A DNA stretch of 64,000 nucleotides from Streptomyces caelestis (GTDB taxonomy: Bacteria; Actinomycetota; Actinomycetes; Streptomycetales; Streptomycetaceae). A program made the translations under genes and the position numbers. Shown here piece after piece: positions 25,077-33,650 of the stretch; the stretch's first letter is position 1; each line of letters opens with the position of its first letter. The notes under the pieces are model-generated. The model searched no databases. It saw only the letters and a program-made list of their open reading frames with translations, and was not told the DNA's origin. The DNA lies in the NCBI RefSeq assembly GCF_014205255.1, contig NZ_JACHNE010000001.1, positions 248,001 to 312,000 of the forward strand, given 5' to 3'.

Positions 25077-25945
25077 TAGTGCGACGGTTGAGGCAGTCCC
25101 CGAACGAAGTCTGCCACCAGCGTCGCCACCGCTTCGGGAGCCTCCAGGTTCATGGGATGGGTGGCGTCGATGCTGTTGACGGTGATCGTCGGCCGGTTGC
25201 GGGTGAGCGCGGCCAGTTCGTCGGAGACCCCTTGTGCGAACCGGGTGCTGAAATCGGCGAACCACTCCATGCCGGGCGCCGGCGGTATCCGCCGGCCGGC
25301 CTGTACCAGCAGCAGTGGGCAGTCGATCCCGTCCAGCCATGGGGTGACACCGAGTGCGCCGAGCTGGTCGAGTTCGTTCCGGATCTCCAGCGCCGCCGTC
25401 CGTTCCGGCAGCTTCTGCCACGTGCCGTCGGGCAAGGGGCGTGCGGCGGTGCGGGCAGCGGCCTCCGCACGGTCGGCGGGAATTCCGAGCCGGGCGGCGT
25501 TGACGACCATCTCCTCGATGTACTCGGGGGGCGCGATGGCCCCGGCCGACGCCAGCATTGCCTCACTCACCCGGTCGGCGCCGGGATACTCGCGTCCCCA
25601 CCAGAAACCGTCGAGATTCACGGCGGCACGGGCCCGGGCACGGCTCGGGTTCGCCCGGGCGTACTCGACCGCGACCATTCCCCCGAGGGAATGGCCCACC
25701 ACGACCGCCTCCGGCACGCCATGCGCGTCGAGCGTGTCCGCGATGTGCCGCACCACGGTGGGCAGGGTCCAGGGGGAGGTGTCGGGAGAGCGGCCGTGGC
25801 CGGGGAGGTCTACGGAGAGGACTCGGTGCCCGGCGGTGAGGAGGGTGGCGGCGGCGTCCCAGTCGGCGAGTGACCGTGAGAAGCCGTGCAGCAGAACCAG
25901 TTGAGGGCCGTTGCCCCCATAGTCATGGACATGTAGGAGTGTCAT
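25073..25945 (-). CDS. Alpha/beta hydrolase
   Basis: A 290-residue alpha/beta-hydrolase. The oxyanion motif LVLLHGFSRSLADW is near residue 17, VLSVDLPGHGRSPDTS follows, and the nucleophile elbow VVVGHSLGGMVA is near residue 92. The catalytic histidine is in IDATHPMNLEAPEAV near the end. The final Tyr and TGA are formed by the TA target site and the inverted repeat of the adjacent mobile element, so the native C-terminus was probably slightly different, but all catalytic parts remain. The substrate is unknown. Confidence 0.87.
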   Translation of the reverse strand: MTLLHVHDYGGNGPQLVLLHGFSRSLADWDAAATLLTAGHRVLSVDLPGHGRSPDTSPWTLPTVVRHIADTLDAHGVPEAVVVGHSLGGMVAVEYARANPSRARARAAVNLDGFWWGREYPGADRVSEAMLASAGAIAPPEYIEEMVVNAARLGIPADRAEAAARTAARPLPDGTWQKLPERTAALEIRNELDQLGALGVTPWLDGIDCPLLLVQAGRRIPPAPGMEWFADFSTRFAQGVSDELAALTRNRPTITVNSIDATHPMNLEAPEAVATLVADFVRGLPQPSHY

Positions 25946-25996
25946 CGGGCCTCACTGTAGGAGGCACACGCATGGCGAGCACGGGATTAAAACCCT

Positions 25997-26022
25997 CCGT
26001 CGAGCGGGAAGCCCGTCGACGG
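25997..26022 (-). terminator. Hairpin terminator of the tap-tpg operon
   Basis: CCGTCGA pairs with TCGACGG, with an inner CGGG/CCCG pair, directly after the tpg stop codon. Confidence 0.7.
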
Positions 26023-26577
26023 TCAGAGGTCGAACTCGAGGTGTTCGACCTCGGTGAACTCGACTTCGAGGCCGTGGGCGCGGCGGCCGCTGTCGCGGAA
26101 GTACACCTCGCCCAGTGCCTCGGCCGCGATGTCGCGCAGTTGCTGTTCCGTGCCGCCGGCTTCCTTGGTCTCGAAGAGGCGGGCGGCGTACTGCGGGGGC
26201 AGTGCGACGGTGAGATGGCGCAGCCGGGCGTCGTCGGTGGTGCCGGGGGCGGCGGTGTAGCCGAACCGGGCACGGGTGTCGATGACGATGCCGTCGGTGG
26301 TGGCCGCCGTCTGTTTGGCCCTGGCCCGGATCTGGGGCTGCCACCGCGCGGTGACCTCGCGCTCCAGACGCTGCGCGAGGTCGGCCCGGGGCCTTTTGAT
26401 CTGGTCCCTCACATACCGTTCGACGGTGCGCCGGCTGATGCCGAGCAACTCGGCCACCGGCTTTGTGCCCTTGAGCTGCCTGACCAGGTAGCGCATCTGC
26501 GCGCCCGCGCTCTTGGGGATCGGGCGTGTGAACGCCTTCCGCAGCGCGGCGTCGAGACCGTCCCCGACCGTGTCCAT
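26023..26577 (-). CDS. tpg: Telomere terminal protein Tpg
   Basis: A 184-residue protein, the usual Tpg length. It has the family's MDTVGDGLDAALRKAFTRP opening, a helix-turn-helix-like segment GTKPVAELLGISRRTVERYV (about residues 37-56), and the ARFGYTAAPGTTDDARLR core. Tpg becomes covalently attached to the 5' ends of Streptomyces linear replicons and primes end patching. ATG 26577 follows GGAG 12 bases after the tap stop, so tap and tpg form an operon. Its presence points to a linear replicon, typically with this operon in the terminal part of a chromosome arm. Confidence 0.93.
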   Translation of the reverse strand: MDTVGDGLDAALRKAFTRPIPKSAGAQMRYLVRQLKGTKPVAELLGISRRTVERYVRDQIKRPRADLAQRLEREVTARWQPQIRARAKQTAATTDGIVIDTRARFGYTAAPGTTDDARLRHLTVALPPQYAARLFETKEAGGTEQQLRDIAAEALGEVYFRDSGRRAHGLEVEFTEVEHLEFDL

Positions 26578-26589
26578 CGGCCCGCTCTC

Positions 26590-28824
26590 CTATTCTCCGT
26601 CGTCCTTGGCAGTGACCTCACCGGTCTTGATGTAGCGGGCGAGGTTGAGGACCTGGCCGTGCTTCTCACGCACTGCTTCGGCCCACAGGGTGGTCTGGGT
26701 GCCCTCGTGCTTGACCATCCCGGGCGACACCCCGAGCCGGAAGCTGCCGGGCACCGTCTTGTCGTCGGCGTCGTACGGCAGGACGTGGAGCGGGCTGGGA
26801 CCGTCGGCGGCGTAGACGGCGCAGTCCGACAGGACCGCCACCGGATACTGGCCGGTCGCCGCGGCCAGGTTGAGCAGCTTGCGGTGCATGTTGATCCGGG
26901 CCCGGGAGATGACGGCGGCGCGGATGTCGGGCCGCCACGTCGGGCGGGAGAGGGCGGGCCAGGGCTGCCCGGGCTTCCAGCCGCCGCCACGCGCCCGTTC
27001 GCGCAGCTTGCCGATGCCGCCCTTCACCGTGGACTTGATCGCGTCCAGGACGATCGCCATCTCCGGATCGCCCTGCTTGTAGCCGTCCATCGCCTTCAGG
27101 AAGTCCGAGGGGCGCAGCTTCTCGCCCACCCCCAGGTCCGCCATGGTGTCGACGTACGCGTCACGCAGCCGCTTGTACCAGCCGTCCAGAAACCTGCCGT
27201 TGTCCTCCCTGACCCAGGCCTCGGTCGGGACGACGTCGTAGCCGAGCTCCACCGCGTACGCCACCGTCGGAGTCGCGTACCAGGCCGGGCCCTCCGGATG
27301 CTCGCCGGTCGGCGTGAACGGACTGGGCAGCAGCGCGCTGTCGAGCCGGCGCCACTGCTTGCCGACCAGGACGCGGGAGAGGTCGACGTGGGAGAGGTCG
27401 ACCAGCCACGCCCCGGGCAGCGTCGGGTCGAAGACGGGGTCGGTGACGTGCACCGGCGGTGTCGCCAGGCCCACGACTGCACCGTTGGCGGCAGCGCCGA
27501 AGGCGAGGTTGACGTCGATGCCGACCAGGTACCGCCGCATGCACTCGGCGTCGGTGAGCTCGCGCGCCCAGTCGTACGCCTCCTCGAACAGCATCTCGGC
27601 CGGGCCCCGCTGGTGGAAGCGGGGCAGGCCGGCGAGCAGCGGATGCCCGTCCGGCGCCTCGCACGGTGCGCAGTCGATCGGGTGCTCGCCCAGCGAGCCG
27701 GGCCGGTGTTCCTTGTGCCGCTTCCCCGTCTCGTCCGCCTCGCTCGCACGGGTCGGCGGGTTGAGGGCGGTCATCAGTTCCAGGCCGGTGACGGCCGTCG
27801 AACCGCGCGGTGTCATCACGCGGGCGGCGTAGGTGCCCAGCACGCGGGCGAGTTCCGCCGGTTCGAGCTGCGCGGCATGGCCCCAGGTGCGGGCGTCGAG
27901 CGCGTCCCACGACGGGATACACAACTGCACGCACTGGCGTTGACGGCCCTGGGCAGGGCGGTAGATCCGTGCCCACGGCCCGAAACCTCGCCTGGTGAGC
28001 TGCCAGTCGGCCCGGTCGAGTTGCCTGAGGACCTTGTGGCCGTCCGGGAGGCGTCCGGCGAGCCGCTCGGCGTCCGACAGCGCGACCGGGAGCCCGTACC
28101 GCTCGCACGCGGCCTCGGTGAGCACGAGCAGCGGGTCGGCGTCCTTGCCGGAGCCGTGCAGTCTGGCGGCCCCGAGCCGAGCTTCCTTCAGGGCCCACTC
28201 CACCAGCGCGGGGAGCGACTTGGCGGGCACGTCGAGGACCAGGCCGCCGATGCCGTACCCGGTGACCTGGGAGCCGTCGTCGGCGTCGATGACGAGCAGC
28301 GGGCCGTTCGCGAACCGCGGGTCGGCGTCGGTCGCCGGGGTGTTCGCCGGGGCCGCCTTCTTCGTGCCGGGGCGGCGCGACGTCGACGACTGCCTGGTCG
28401 TCGCGGCCGCCGGACGCGGCACGGCGGCAGAGCCGGTGGGGCGCGGTGCGGCGCTCCCGGGAGCAGCCTCCGGGGCCGGGTGCACACCTGCGGATGGCGC
28501 CGGTGCGGCGGGCGCAGGGGCGGGGGTGGGGGTGGCTGGGGTCTCGGGAGCCGAGGTGTCCTTCGGAGGGGCCGCGGCGTTGCTGGCGGGGTAGAGCTGG
28601 GCGAGCTGCTTCAGGAGGCGGGCGTACGCGTCGCGCTCCGGGGGACGCGGTTCGGTCTTGCCGGCCTCCCAGCCGCTGACCGTCGCGCGCCGCACTTGCA
28701 GTGCGGCGGCCACCTCGTCCAGCGTCAGGCCGTGGGCCTGGCGCAGCCGCTTGCGCTCCGCCGGGGGCGGCAGCGGAGAGCGGGACGCGACCAGGGCGTC
28801 GACCGCGTCGAACAGCTCGGACAC
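26590..28824 (-). CDS. tap: Telomere-associated protein Tap
   Basis: A 744-residue protein located directly upstream of tpg, as in all known tap-tpg operons. It has an N-terminal XRE-type helix-turn-helix (about residues 20-75: LTLDEVAAALQVRRATVSGWEAGK), a proline/alanine-rich linker (75-160), and a large C-terminal part with GNGxx-poor, tryptophan- and arginine-rich patches such as TAGDLDI-free LVDLSHVDLSRVLVGKQWRRL. Tap binds the 3' overhang of the telomere and recruits Tpg. The ATG at 28824 fits the N-terminal HTH. No frameshift is visible, so end maintenance could depend on this copy. Confidence 0.92.
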   Translation of the reverse strand: MSELFDAVDALVASRSPLPPPAERKRLRQAHGLTLDEVAAALQVRRATVSGWEAGKTEPRPPERDAYARLLKQLAQLYPASNAAAPPKDTSAPETPATPTPAPAPAAPAPSAGVHPAPEAAPGSAAPRPTGSAAVPRPAAATTRQSSTSRRPGTKKAAPANTPATDADPRFANGPLLVIDADDGSQVTGYGIGGLVLDVPAKSLPALVEWALKEARLGAARLHGSGKDADPLLVLTEAACERYGLPVALSDAERLAGRLPDGHKVLRQLDRADWQLTRRGFGPWARIYRPAQGRQRQCVQLCIPSWDALDARTWGHAAQLEPAELARVLGTYAARVMTPRGSTAVTGLELMTALNPPTRASEADETGKRHKEHRPGSLGEHPIDCAPCEAPDGHPLLAGLPRFHQRGPAEMLFEEAYDWARELTDAECMRRYLVGIDVNLAFGAAANGAVVGLATPPVHVTDPVFDPTLPGAWLVDLSHVDLSRVLVGKQWRRLDSALLPSPFTPTGEHPEGPAWYATPTVAYAVELGYDVVPTEAWVREDNGRFLDGWYKRLRDAYVDTMADLGVGEKLRPSDFLKAMDGYKQGDPEMAIVLDAIKSTVKGGIGKLRERARGGGWKPGQPWPALSRPTWRPDIRAAVISRARINMHRKLLNLAAATGQYPVAVLSDCAVYAADGPSPLHVLPYDADDKTVPGSFRLGVSPGMVKHEGTQTTLWAEAVREKHGQVLNLARYIKTGEVTAKDDGE

Positions 28825-28929
28825 AGAACACCTCCTGATCCGCCACCCTAGCGTGGAGCGTAGGTTTCGCGTACCAAGCGCGTACGTGTGGCGTTCTTGT
28901 GGGCGATGTCGCGGCTACCCCGGGGCGCA

Positions 28930-29523
28930 CTACTGGGCGGATTGCCGGGCGGTTTTCCTCGCCGATCCCCCACCGGGGATGCCGCGCTGCCGCGCCTGAC
29001 GGCACAGGCCGGTGTCGTTCATGATGCGGTCGATGGTCGCCGCGAGGGCGCTGTCGGCGCCGATGACCGTCTCGACTCCGTCGGGCAGCAGATCGAGCGG
29101 CCGGTACCAGTCGCGCAGGTGCGTCTCGTTCACTTCGTCGGCGATCGGCTTGGTGGCATGCCTGGCCAGGGTCTCGTCGAACGGTACGTCCAGGTAGTAG
29201 TGGTGGGTCCCGCCGCGGTGGTCGGCGCGCAGCCGGCCGAGCATGTCGCCGTAGCGGTCGGCGTAGAGGATGCCCTCGACGACGACATGGAACCCGGCGT
29301 CCAGGGCGTAGCGGGCCACGGTGTCGATCAGGCCGATGTTCGCCGCACCGGGTACGTCGTGTTCGCGCAGCACGACGCGGCGGAGGTTGTCCTGGGCGAC
29401 CAGGGCCAGGCCGCGGCCGAACTTCTCGCGCAGACCGGCCGCGACGGACGACTTGCCCGAGGCGCTGTTGCCGCGCAGGACGACCAGCCGGGTTTCCTCG
29501 CTGCCCACCGTCACGGCGGTCAC
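28930..29523 (-). CDS. P-loop kinase (zeta-toxin/AAA-type ATPase)
   Basis: A 197-residue P-loop protein. Walker A GNSASGKSS is near residues 18-26, a Walker B-like VVVEGILYADRYG near 80, and an LID-like arginine region follows. Size and motifs match small nucleotide/antibiotic kinases and zeta-like kinases found widely in actinobacteria. It starts at GTG 29523 and lies 105 bp upstream of tap on the same strand; co-transcription with tap is possible but there is space for a promoter. The substrate is unknown. Confidence 0.82.
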   Translation of the reverse strand: MTAVTVGSEETRLVVLRGNSASGKSSVAAGLREKFGRGLALVAQDNLRRVVLREHDVPGAANIGLIDTVARYALDAGFHVVVEGILYADRYGDMLGRLRADHRGGTHHYYLDVPFDETLARHATKPIADEVNETHLRDWYRPLDLLPDGVETVIGADSALAATIDRIMNDTGLCRQARQRGIPGGGSARKTARQSAQ

Positions 29524-29621
29524 CCTACCGACGGCCGGTGCCGTCGTCGTTCCGCATTTCCGCCGAAGGCCCCAGGGCTACCGTGTTCTCGTGGTCGGCA
29601 GCACAGGACGGAAGGCAAGCC

Positions 29622-30287
29622 GTGACTGAGCCCTTTCCCCCGGAACCCTGGCACCTGCGGGGCGACATGTTCGTCGGACTGTGACTCGTGCCGCGGAAGG
29701 AGCTGCCCGGTTGGCCGCTTCCCGCCGGGGTGCGACCGGTCAGGCTGGGGCGGCGGTGCGCCTTGCTGACGTTCTGGGTGGACTACCGGCCCGGCGGCAC
29801 GCTGGCCTACCGGGAGCTGCTGGTGGCCTTGGCGGTGCGTGACGGTCGGGGGTCGGCCGCATGCGCGGTGGAGGCGTGGGTGGACGACGAACGCTCACTC
29901 GCCGGTGGCCGGGCGTTGTGGGGCGTCCCCAAGCAGCGTGGGAACTTCGTCTTCGGCGGCACGCTGACTTCACGCGCACGTGTGTCCGTGGAGCAGGACG
30001 AGCCGGTCAGGGACGCCGGGGGCCCGTCCGTGATGGGCCTCCACCGGGATCTGCTGCCCTTGCCGGGACGCCTGCCGGTGCGCGGTCGGCTGGTGCAGCC
30101 GCATCCCGTGCACGGTGTGTGCGACGTGCCGATGAGGCTGTCGGGCCGCGTCCGTCTGGGGCGAGCCCGTCTGGTCGCCGAGCCGGGCGGCCCTCTCGAC
30201 TGTCTCGCCGGCCGGAAAGCGCTGCTGGCAGCCTCCGTGCGCGGCTTCCGCATGATCGTCGGCGGCGGCGAGGGCAGGCCGCGGTGA
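29622..30287 (+). pseudogene. Acetoacetate decarboxylase-like gene with an in-frame TGA
   Basis: GGAAGG precedes a GTG at 29622 that reads MTEPFPPEPWHLRGDMFVGL and then TGA (29682-29684). In the same phase the frame continues LVPRKELPGWPLPAGVRPVRLG and onward through LTFWVDYRPGGTLAYRE and AGGRALWGVPKQ to the stop at 30287, the pattern of the acetoacetate decarboxylase family. The stop lies where this family commonly has tryptophan, so a TGG-to-TGA change is the simplest explanation. The downstream part (from GTG 29688) has no ribosome-binding site. Confidence 0.75.
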
Positions 30288-30309
30288 CGGACTGCATCAC
30301 TCCGTAGCG

Positions 30310-30936
30310 TCACCTTCTGAGCGCCTCGCGTGCCGAGTGGCGTACGCAGGAGTGAGCCACGACGAAAGGCCAGACCGACTGGAGAGTCGTGACCGCGCGT
30401 TCGGCCACACCGGCGACGCCGTGGAGATGCGTCTCGAGCAGGAACCATGCCGCGCCCACTGCCATCACCGCGGTCCCTCCCAGGGAGGGTAAGGGCCGCA
30501 GGGCCCATGGGACGCTGCCGCCGGTTCGGGCGGCCAGGACCGGCCATGCCGCCAGGACGGTGAAGCCGGCTGCGGTGACCGAGCCGTGGCTCAGGGAACC
30601 GCCGCTGGTCGGTACCGGAACCCCGGCCACCACCAGGGCGGACACTCCCCCGGCCGCCAGTGCCACCCGGCCGGGGATCGCGGCCGGGCGCAGTCCCCAG
30701 GCGGTGAGCAGGTGGCAGACGCCCAGCGCGATGAACGCGCCGGTCATCACCCAGTAGCCCGAGCCTCCCGGGGCCGCCAGGACGCTGATCGTCTGAGCGG
30801 CCGGGTCGTAGTCGGGGCCTTCCAGTGACGCCGCCACCATCCAGCCGATGATCAGCGCGGCAGGGGCGCACGCCGACGACAGCAGGGCCCATTTCGGAAC
30901 AGATCGCACCAGGACACCGTAAAACGGATCACCCAC
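30310..30936 (-). CDS. DUF998 integral membrane protein
   Basis: Around 208 residues with six hydrophobic segments. The DUF998 signature is present: a first helix ending in WMVAASLEGPDYDPAAQTISVLAA, and GYWVMTGAFIALGVCHLLTA after it. The GTG at 30936 is used here; GTG 30909 (VRSVPKW) is an equally plausible start. The function of the family is unknown. It is divergent from the phosphate transporter. Confidence 0.8.
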   Translation of the reverse strand: MGDPFYGVLVRSVPKWALLSSACAPAALIIGWMVAASLEGPDYDPAAQTISVLAAPGGSGYWVMTGAFIALGVCHLLTAWGLRPAAIPGRVALAAGGVSALVVAGVPVPTSGGSLSHGSVTAAGFTVLAAWPVLAARTGGSVPWALRPLPSLGGTAVMAVGAAWFLLETHLHGVAGVAERAVTTLQSVWPFVVAHSCVRHSAREALRR

Positions 30937-31057
30937 TCTCTCGTCCCACTACCGCCGCTCCGGGCGGGTCCGTCCGGGGGTTTCGCGGCACGATGGATCC
31001 GTGCGCCGACGGCGCCTGTGGCGGTCCGGCGCTCTGCCCGCGGAAAGGTGATCGGTC

Positions 31058-32056
31058 ATGGAGCTCACTCTGGTGGTGCTGATCATCATCGTGGGGCTGA
31101 CGTTCGACTTCACCAACGGCTTCCATGACGCCGCGAACGCGATCGCCACCTCCATCTCCACCAGGGCCCTGACGCCGCGCGCGGCGCTGACGATGGCCGC
31201 GGTGATGAACTTCTGCGGCGCCTTCCTCGGGACCGAGGTCGCCCAGACCGTCGGCAGCGGCATCATCGCCGCGCCCGAGGACGACTCGGGTCTGCTGCTG
31301 GTCATGTGCGCGCTCATCGGGGCCATCGGGTGGAACGTGTTCACCTGGTGGCGGGGACTGCCGACGTCTTCCTCGCACGCGCTGATCGGCGGGCTGGTCG
31401 GGGCCGCGCTCGCCGCCTCGGCCACCGTGCACTGGTCCGGGATCGTGGACAAAGTCGTCCTGCCGATGCTGCTCTCGCCGCTGGTCGGTGTGGCTCTCGG
31501 CTACGCGCTCCACGTGTCCATCCTGTGGCTGTTCCGTCATGCGCCGCCCCGGCGGACCATGCGCCGGTTCCGTATGGCGCAGACCGTCTCCGCCGCCGCG
31601 ATGGGACTGGGGCACGGCTTGCAGGACGCGCAGAAGACCATGGGCGTCATCGTGCTCGCCCTGGTCACGGCCGGCTGGCAGGACGACTTCTCCGTTCCGG
31701 TGTGGGTGATCGCCGCCGTGGCGGCCGCCATGGCCGCCGGCACCTACAGTGGTGGGCGTCGCATCATCACCACCCTCGGCCGGCGCATCGTGCACCTCGA
31801 CCCGCCGCGCGGGTTCGCCGCCGAGACCGCCGCCGCGGCCGTCCTCTACACCACCGCGTTCCTGGTGAAGGCGCCGATCTCCACCACACAGACGATCACC
31901 GCGGCCATTCTGGGTGCCGGTGCCACCCGGCGTGCCTCGGCCGTACGCTGGCAAGTGGCCCGCACGATCGTCACCGCCTGGGTGCTCACGTTCTTCGGCG
32001 CCGGGGTTCCCGCCGCCGCGATCTACCTCGTTCTGCAAGCCGTCACCGGTCTGTGA
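31058..32056 (+). CDS. PiT-family inorganic phosphate transporter
   Basis: A 332-residue membrane transporter with about ten helices. It has both inverted-repeat signatures of the PiT family: GFHDAANAIATSISTRAL near residue 21 and GLGHGLQDAQKTMGVI near residue 185. These proteins take up phosphate as a metal-phosphate complex coupled to protons or sodium. GGAAAGGTGA lies upstream. It is shorter than E. coli PitA, as are the low-molecular-weight Streptomyces homologues. A small conserved gene follows 20 bp downstream, probably in the same transcript; no PhoU-like gene is seen. Confidence 0.92.
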   Translation: MELTLVVLIIIVGLTFDFTNGFHDAANAIATSISTRALTPRAALTMAAVMNFCGAFLGTEVAQTVGSGIIAAPEDDSGLLLVMCALIGAIGWNVFTWWRGLPTSSSHALIGGLVGAALAASATVHWSGIVDKVVLPMLLSPLVGVALGYALHVSILWLFRHAPPRRTMRRFRMAQTVSAAAMGLGHGLQDAQKTMGVIVLALVTAGWQDDFSVPVWVIAAVAAAMAAGTYSGGRRIITTLGRRIVHLDPPRGFAAETAAAAVLYTTAFLVKAPISTTQTITAAILGAGATRRASAVRWQVARTIVTAWVLTFFGAGVPAAAIYLVLQAVTGL

Positions 32057-32076
32057 TCCCGGCCCGGAGGCCTCAC

Positions 32077-32697
32077 ATGATCGCCTTGCCGCCGCATCCG
32101 CCTTCCCGCCAGTCCTCTGCCCTGCCTCCCGACGGCCTCCCGGCGCCCGGGCGTTTCGCGCATCTGCACCCCGACGACGGTGCCTGTCTGATGGAGAGCG
32201 CCGCGTTGCTGGCCGGTGGCCGGTTCACCGACAGCCCGGCCGGTACGCATCCGGCGCTCGCGGCTCTGGCCCGCGTGGTCAACGACAGCGTCGGTGACGC
32301 CACCCGGCATGCCCTGTGGCCGCTGGCCGCCGAGCTCGCCGACGCCCGTCCCCTGGACCGGGCGTATGCGCCGCTGCTCGTCGGCACGGTCGTGGACGCG
32401 GCACGTGTGTGGCGTCCGGCGTCCCGGCGCCTGGCACGGCACGGCCGCGCGTGCCGTCGGCGGGGCGAGCGGCTTGCTCACGGCCGTACGGCCGGACTGC
32501 CGGGGCGTGTCGCCGATCTGTTGTGGTGGCGTGGCCCGGGGCGGCGGCGCCTCGAACACGCTCTGCGGGTGCTGTGCGCCGCACCCGACGCGGATCAGCG
32601 TCTTGCCCGGCTGCTGCGGAAGGCCGTGGCCGAAGCCCGGGCCGGCGCAGCCCGGGGAGGGCGGGTACCGACCGCGGAAGGGCGCTGCAACCGGTAG
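32077..32697 (+). CDS. Conserved hypothetical protein downstream of the phosphate transporter
   Basis: A 206-residue soluble protein with GGAGG seven bases before ATG 32077. The core DGACLMESAALLAGGRFTDSP, followed by HPALAALARVVNDSVGDATR, is a pattern I have seen in short Streptomyces proteins (CLMEYVSVLAG). The C-terminal half is arginine-rich (RRLARHGRACRRRGERLAHG) and may be disordered or nucleic-acid binding. No known activity. Co-transcription with the transporter is likely. Confidence 0.65.
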   Translation: MIALPPHPPSRQSSALPPDGLPAPGRFAHLHPDDGACLMESAALLAGGRFTDSPAGTHPALAALARVVNDSVGDATRHALWPLAAELADARPLDRAYAPLLVGTVVDAARVWRPASRRLARHGRACRRRGERLAHGRTAGLPGRVADLLWWRGPGRRRLEHALRVLCAAPDADQRLARLLRKAVAEARAGAARGGRVPTAEGRCNR

Positions 32698-32724
32698 GGG
32701 CACGGGCCCGTCCTACAGGGCACC

Positions 32725-33528
32725 ATGATCCCTACAAGCTTCTCCGGCCCCTGGGCCGCGCCGGTTCGGCAGGTGCTCGACTTCGTCTGGACGCAGACCC
32801 GGGCGTGCGCGTTCGCCATCGCACTGTTGTCCGGCGTGGCCGTGTCCGCCCTGCTGCCCGACCTTCCCGTGGCGCGCTACGACCTGCTCGTGGTCTACGG
32901 CGTGCTGCTCACGCTCGTGTTCTGGCTGCGCGGCTGGGAGAACGGGCGGGACGTCGCCGTCATCGCGGCATGCCACGTCATCGGGCTGGCCTTCGAACTG
33001 GTGAAGGTGTCGCTGGGGTCATGGAGCTACCCGGAGCCGGGCGTGCTGAAGTTCGCCGGTGTTCCGCTGTACGGCGGCTTTCTGTACGCGGCGGTCGGCA
33101 GCTATGTGTGCCGGGCCTGGCATCTGTTCGATCTCGCGCTCGTGCGCTACCGCCCACGGGCGACGGCGGTGGTGGCCGCGGCCGTCTACGTCAACTTCTT
33201 CAGTCATCACTGGCTGCCGGACGCGCGCTGGGTGCTGGCGGGGTTGCTGCTGGCCGTCACCGCGGGGACCTCGGTGTGCTTCACGGTGCGGGGCGTGCGC
33301 CGGCGGATGCCGCTCGCGCTGTCGTTCGTCCTGATCGGGTTCTTCCTGTGGGTGGCGGAGAATCTCGCCACCTTCGTCGGTGCCTGGCGCTACCCGTATC
33401 AGGAGCACGGCTGGGAGCCGGTGGGGGTACAGAAGTTCGGTGCCTGGGCGTTGTTGATCAGCGTCACCTTCGTCCTGGCGGCGGTCGGGCGGCGTTCGGA
33501 CGGCGAGGCGGAGCGGTCGGTGCGGTGA
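32725..33528 (+). CDS. DUF817 integral membrane protein
   Basis: A 267-residue protein with seven to eight hydrophobic helices. Conserved polar loops are characteristic of DUF817: SWSYPEPGVLKFAGVPLYGGF, HWLPDARWVLAG and GAWRYPYQEHGWEPVGVQKFG. The function is unknown. It starts at ATG 32725 soon after the preceding gene on the same strand. An AT-rich 120-bp gap before the PP2C gene suggests the transcript ends here. Confidence 0.85.
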   Translation: MIPTSFSGPWAAPVRQVLDFVWTQTRACAFAIALLSGVAVSALLPDLPVARYDLLVVYGVLLTLVFWLRGWENGRDVAVIAACHVIGLAFELVKVSLGSWSYPEPGVLKFAGVPLYGGFLYAAVGSYVCRAWHLFDLALVRYRPRATAVVAAAVYVNFFSHHWLPDARWVLAGLLLAVTAGTSVCFTVRGVRRRMPLALSFVLIGFFLWVAENLATFVGAWRYPYQEHGWEPVGVQKFGAWALLISVTFVLAAVGRRSDGEAERSVR

Positions 33529-33650
33529 CGGTGCGCGGGGAGCGCGAGTCGTCGCCAGACCTCCGGCCGCGTATCATCCTATGGACACAAATCAGGTGAT
33601 TTGCCTTCGAGGGTCGTCACCGACCGTGGCCATCCTCGCCGGAGTGATCA

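Noticed and set aside
25870-28851. A 993-codon plus-strand frame across tap-tpg
   Set aside because: Antisense to tap and tpg, both of which are recognised families with ribosome-binding sites.
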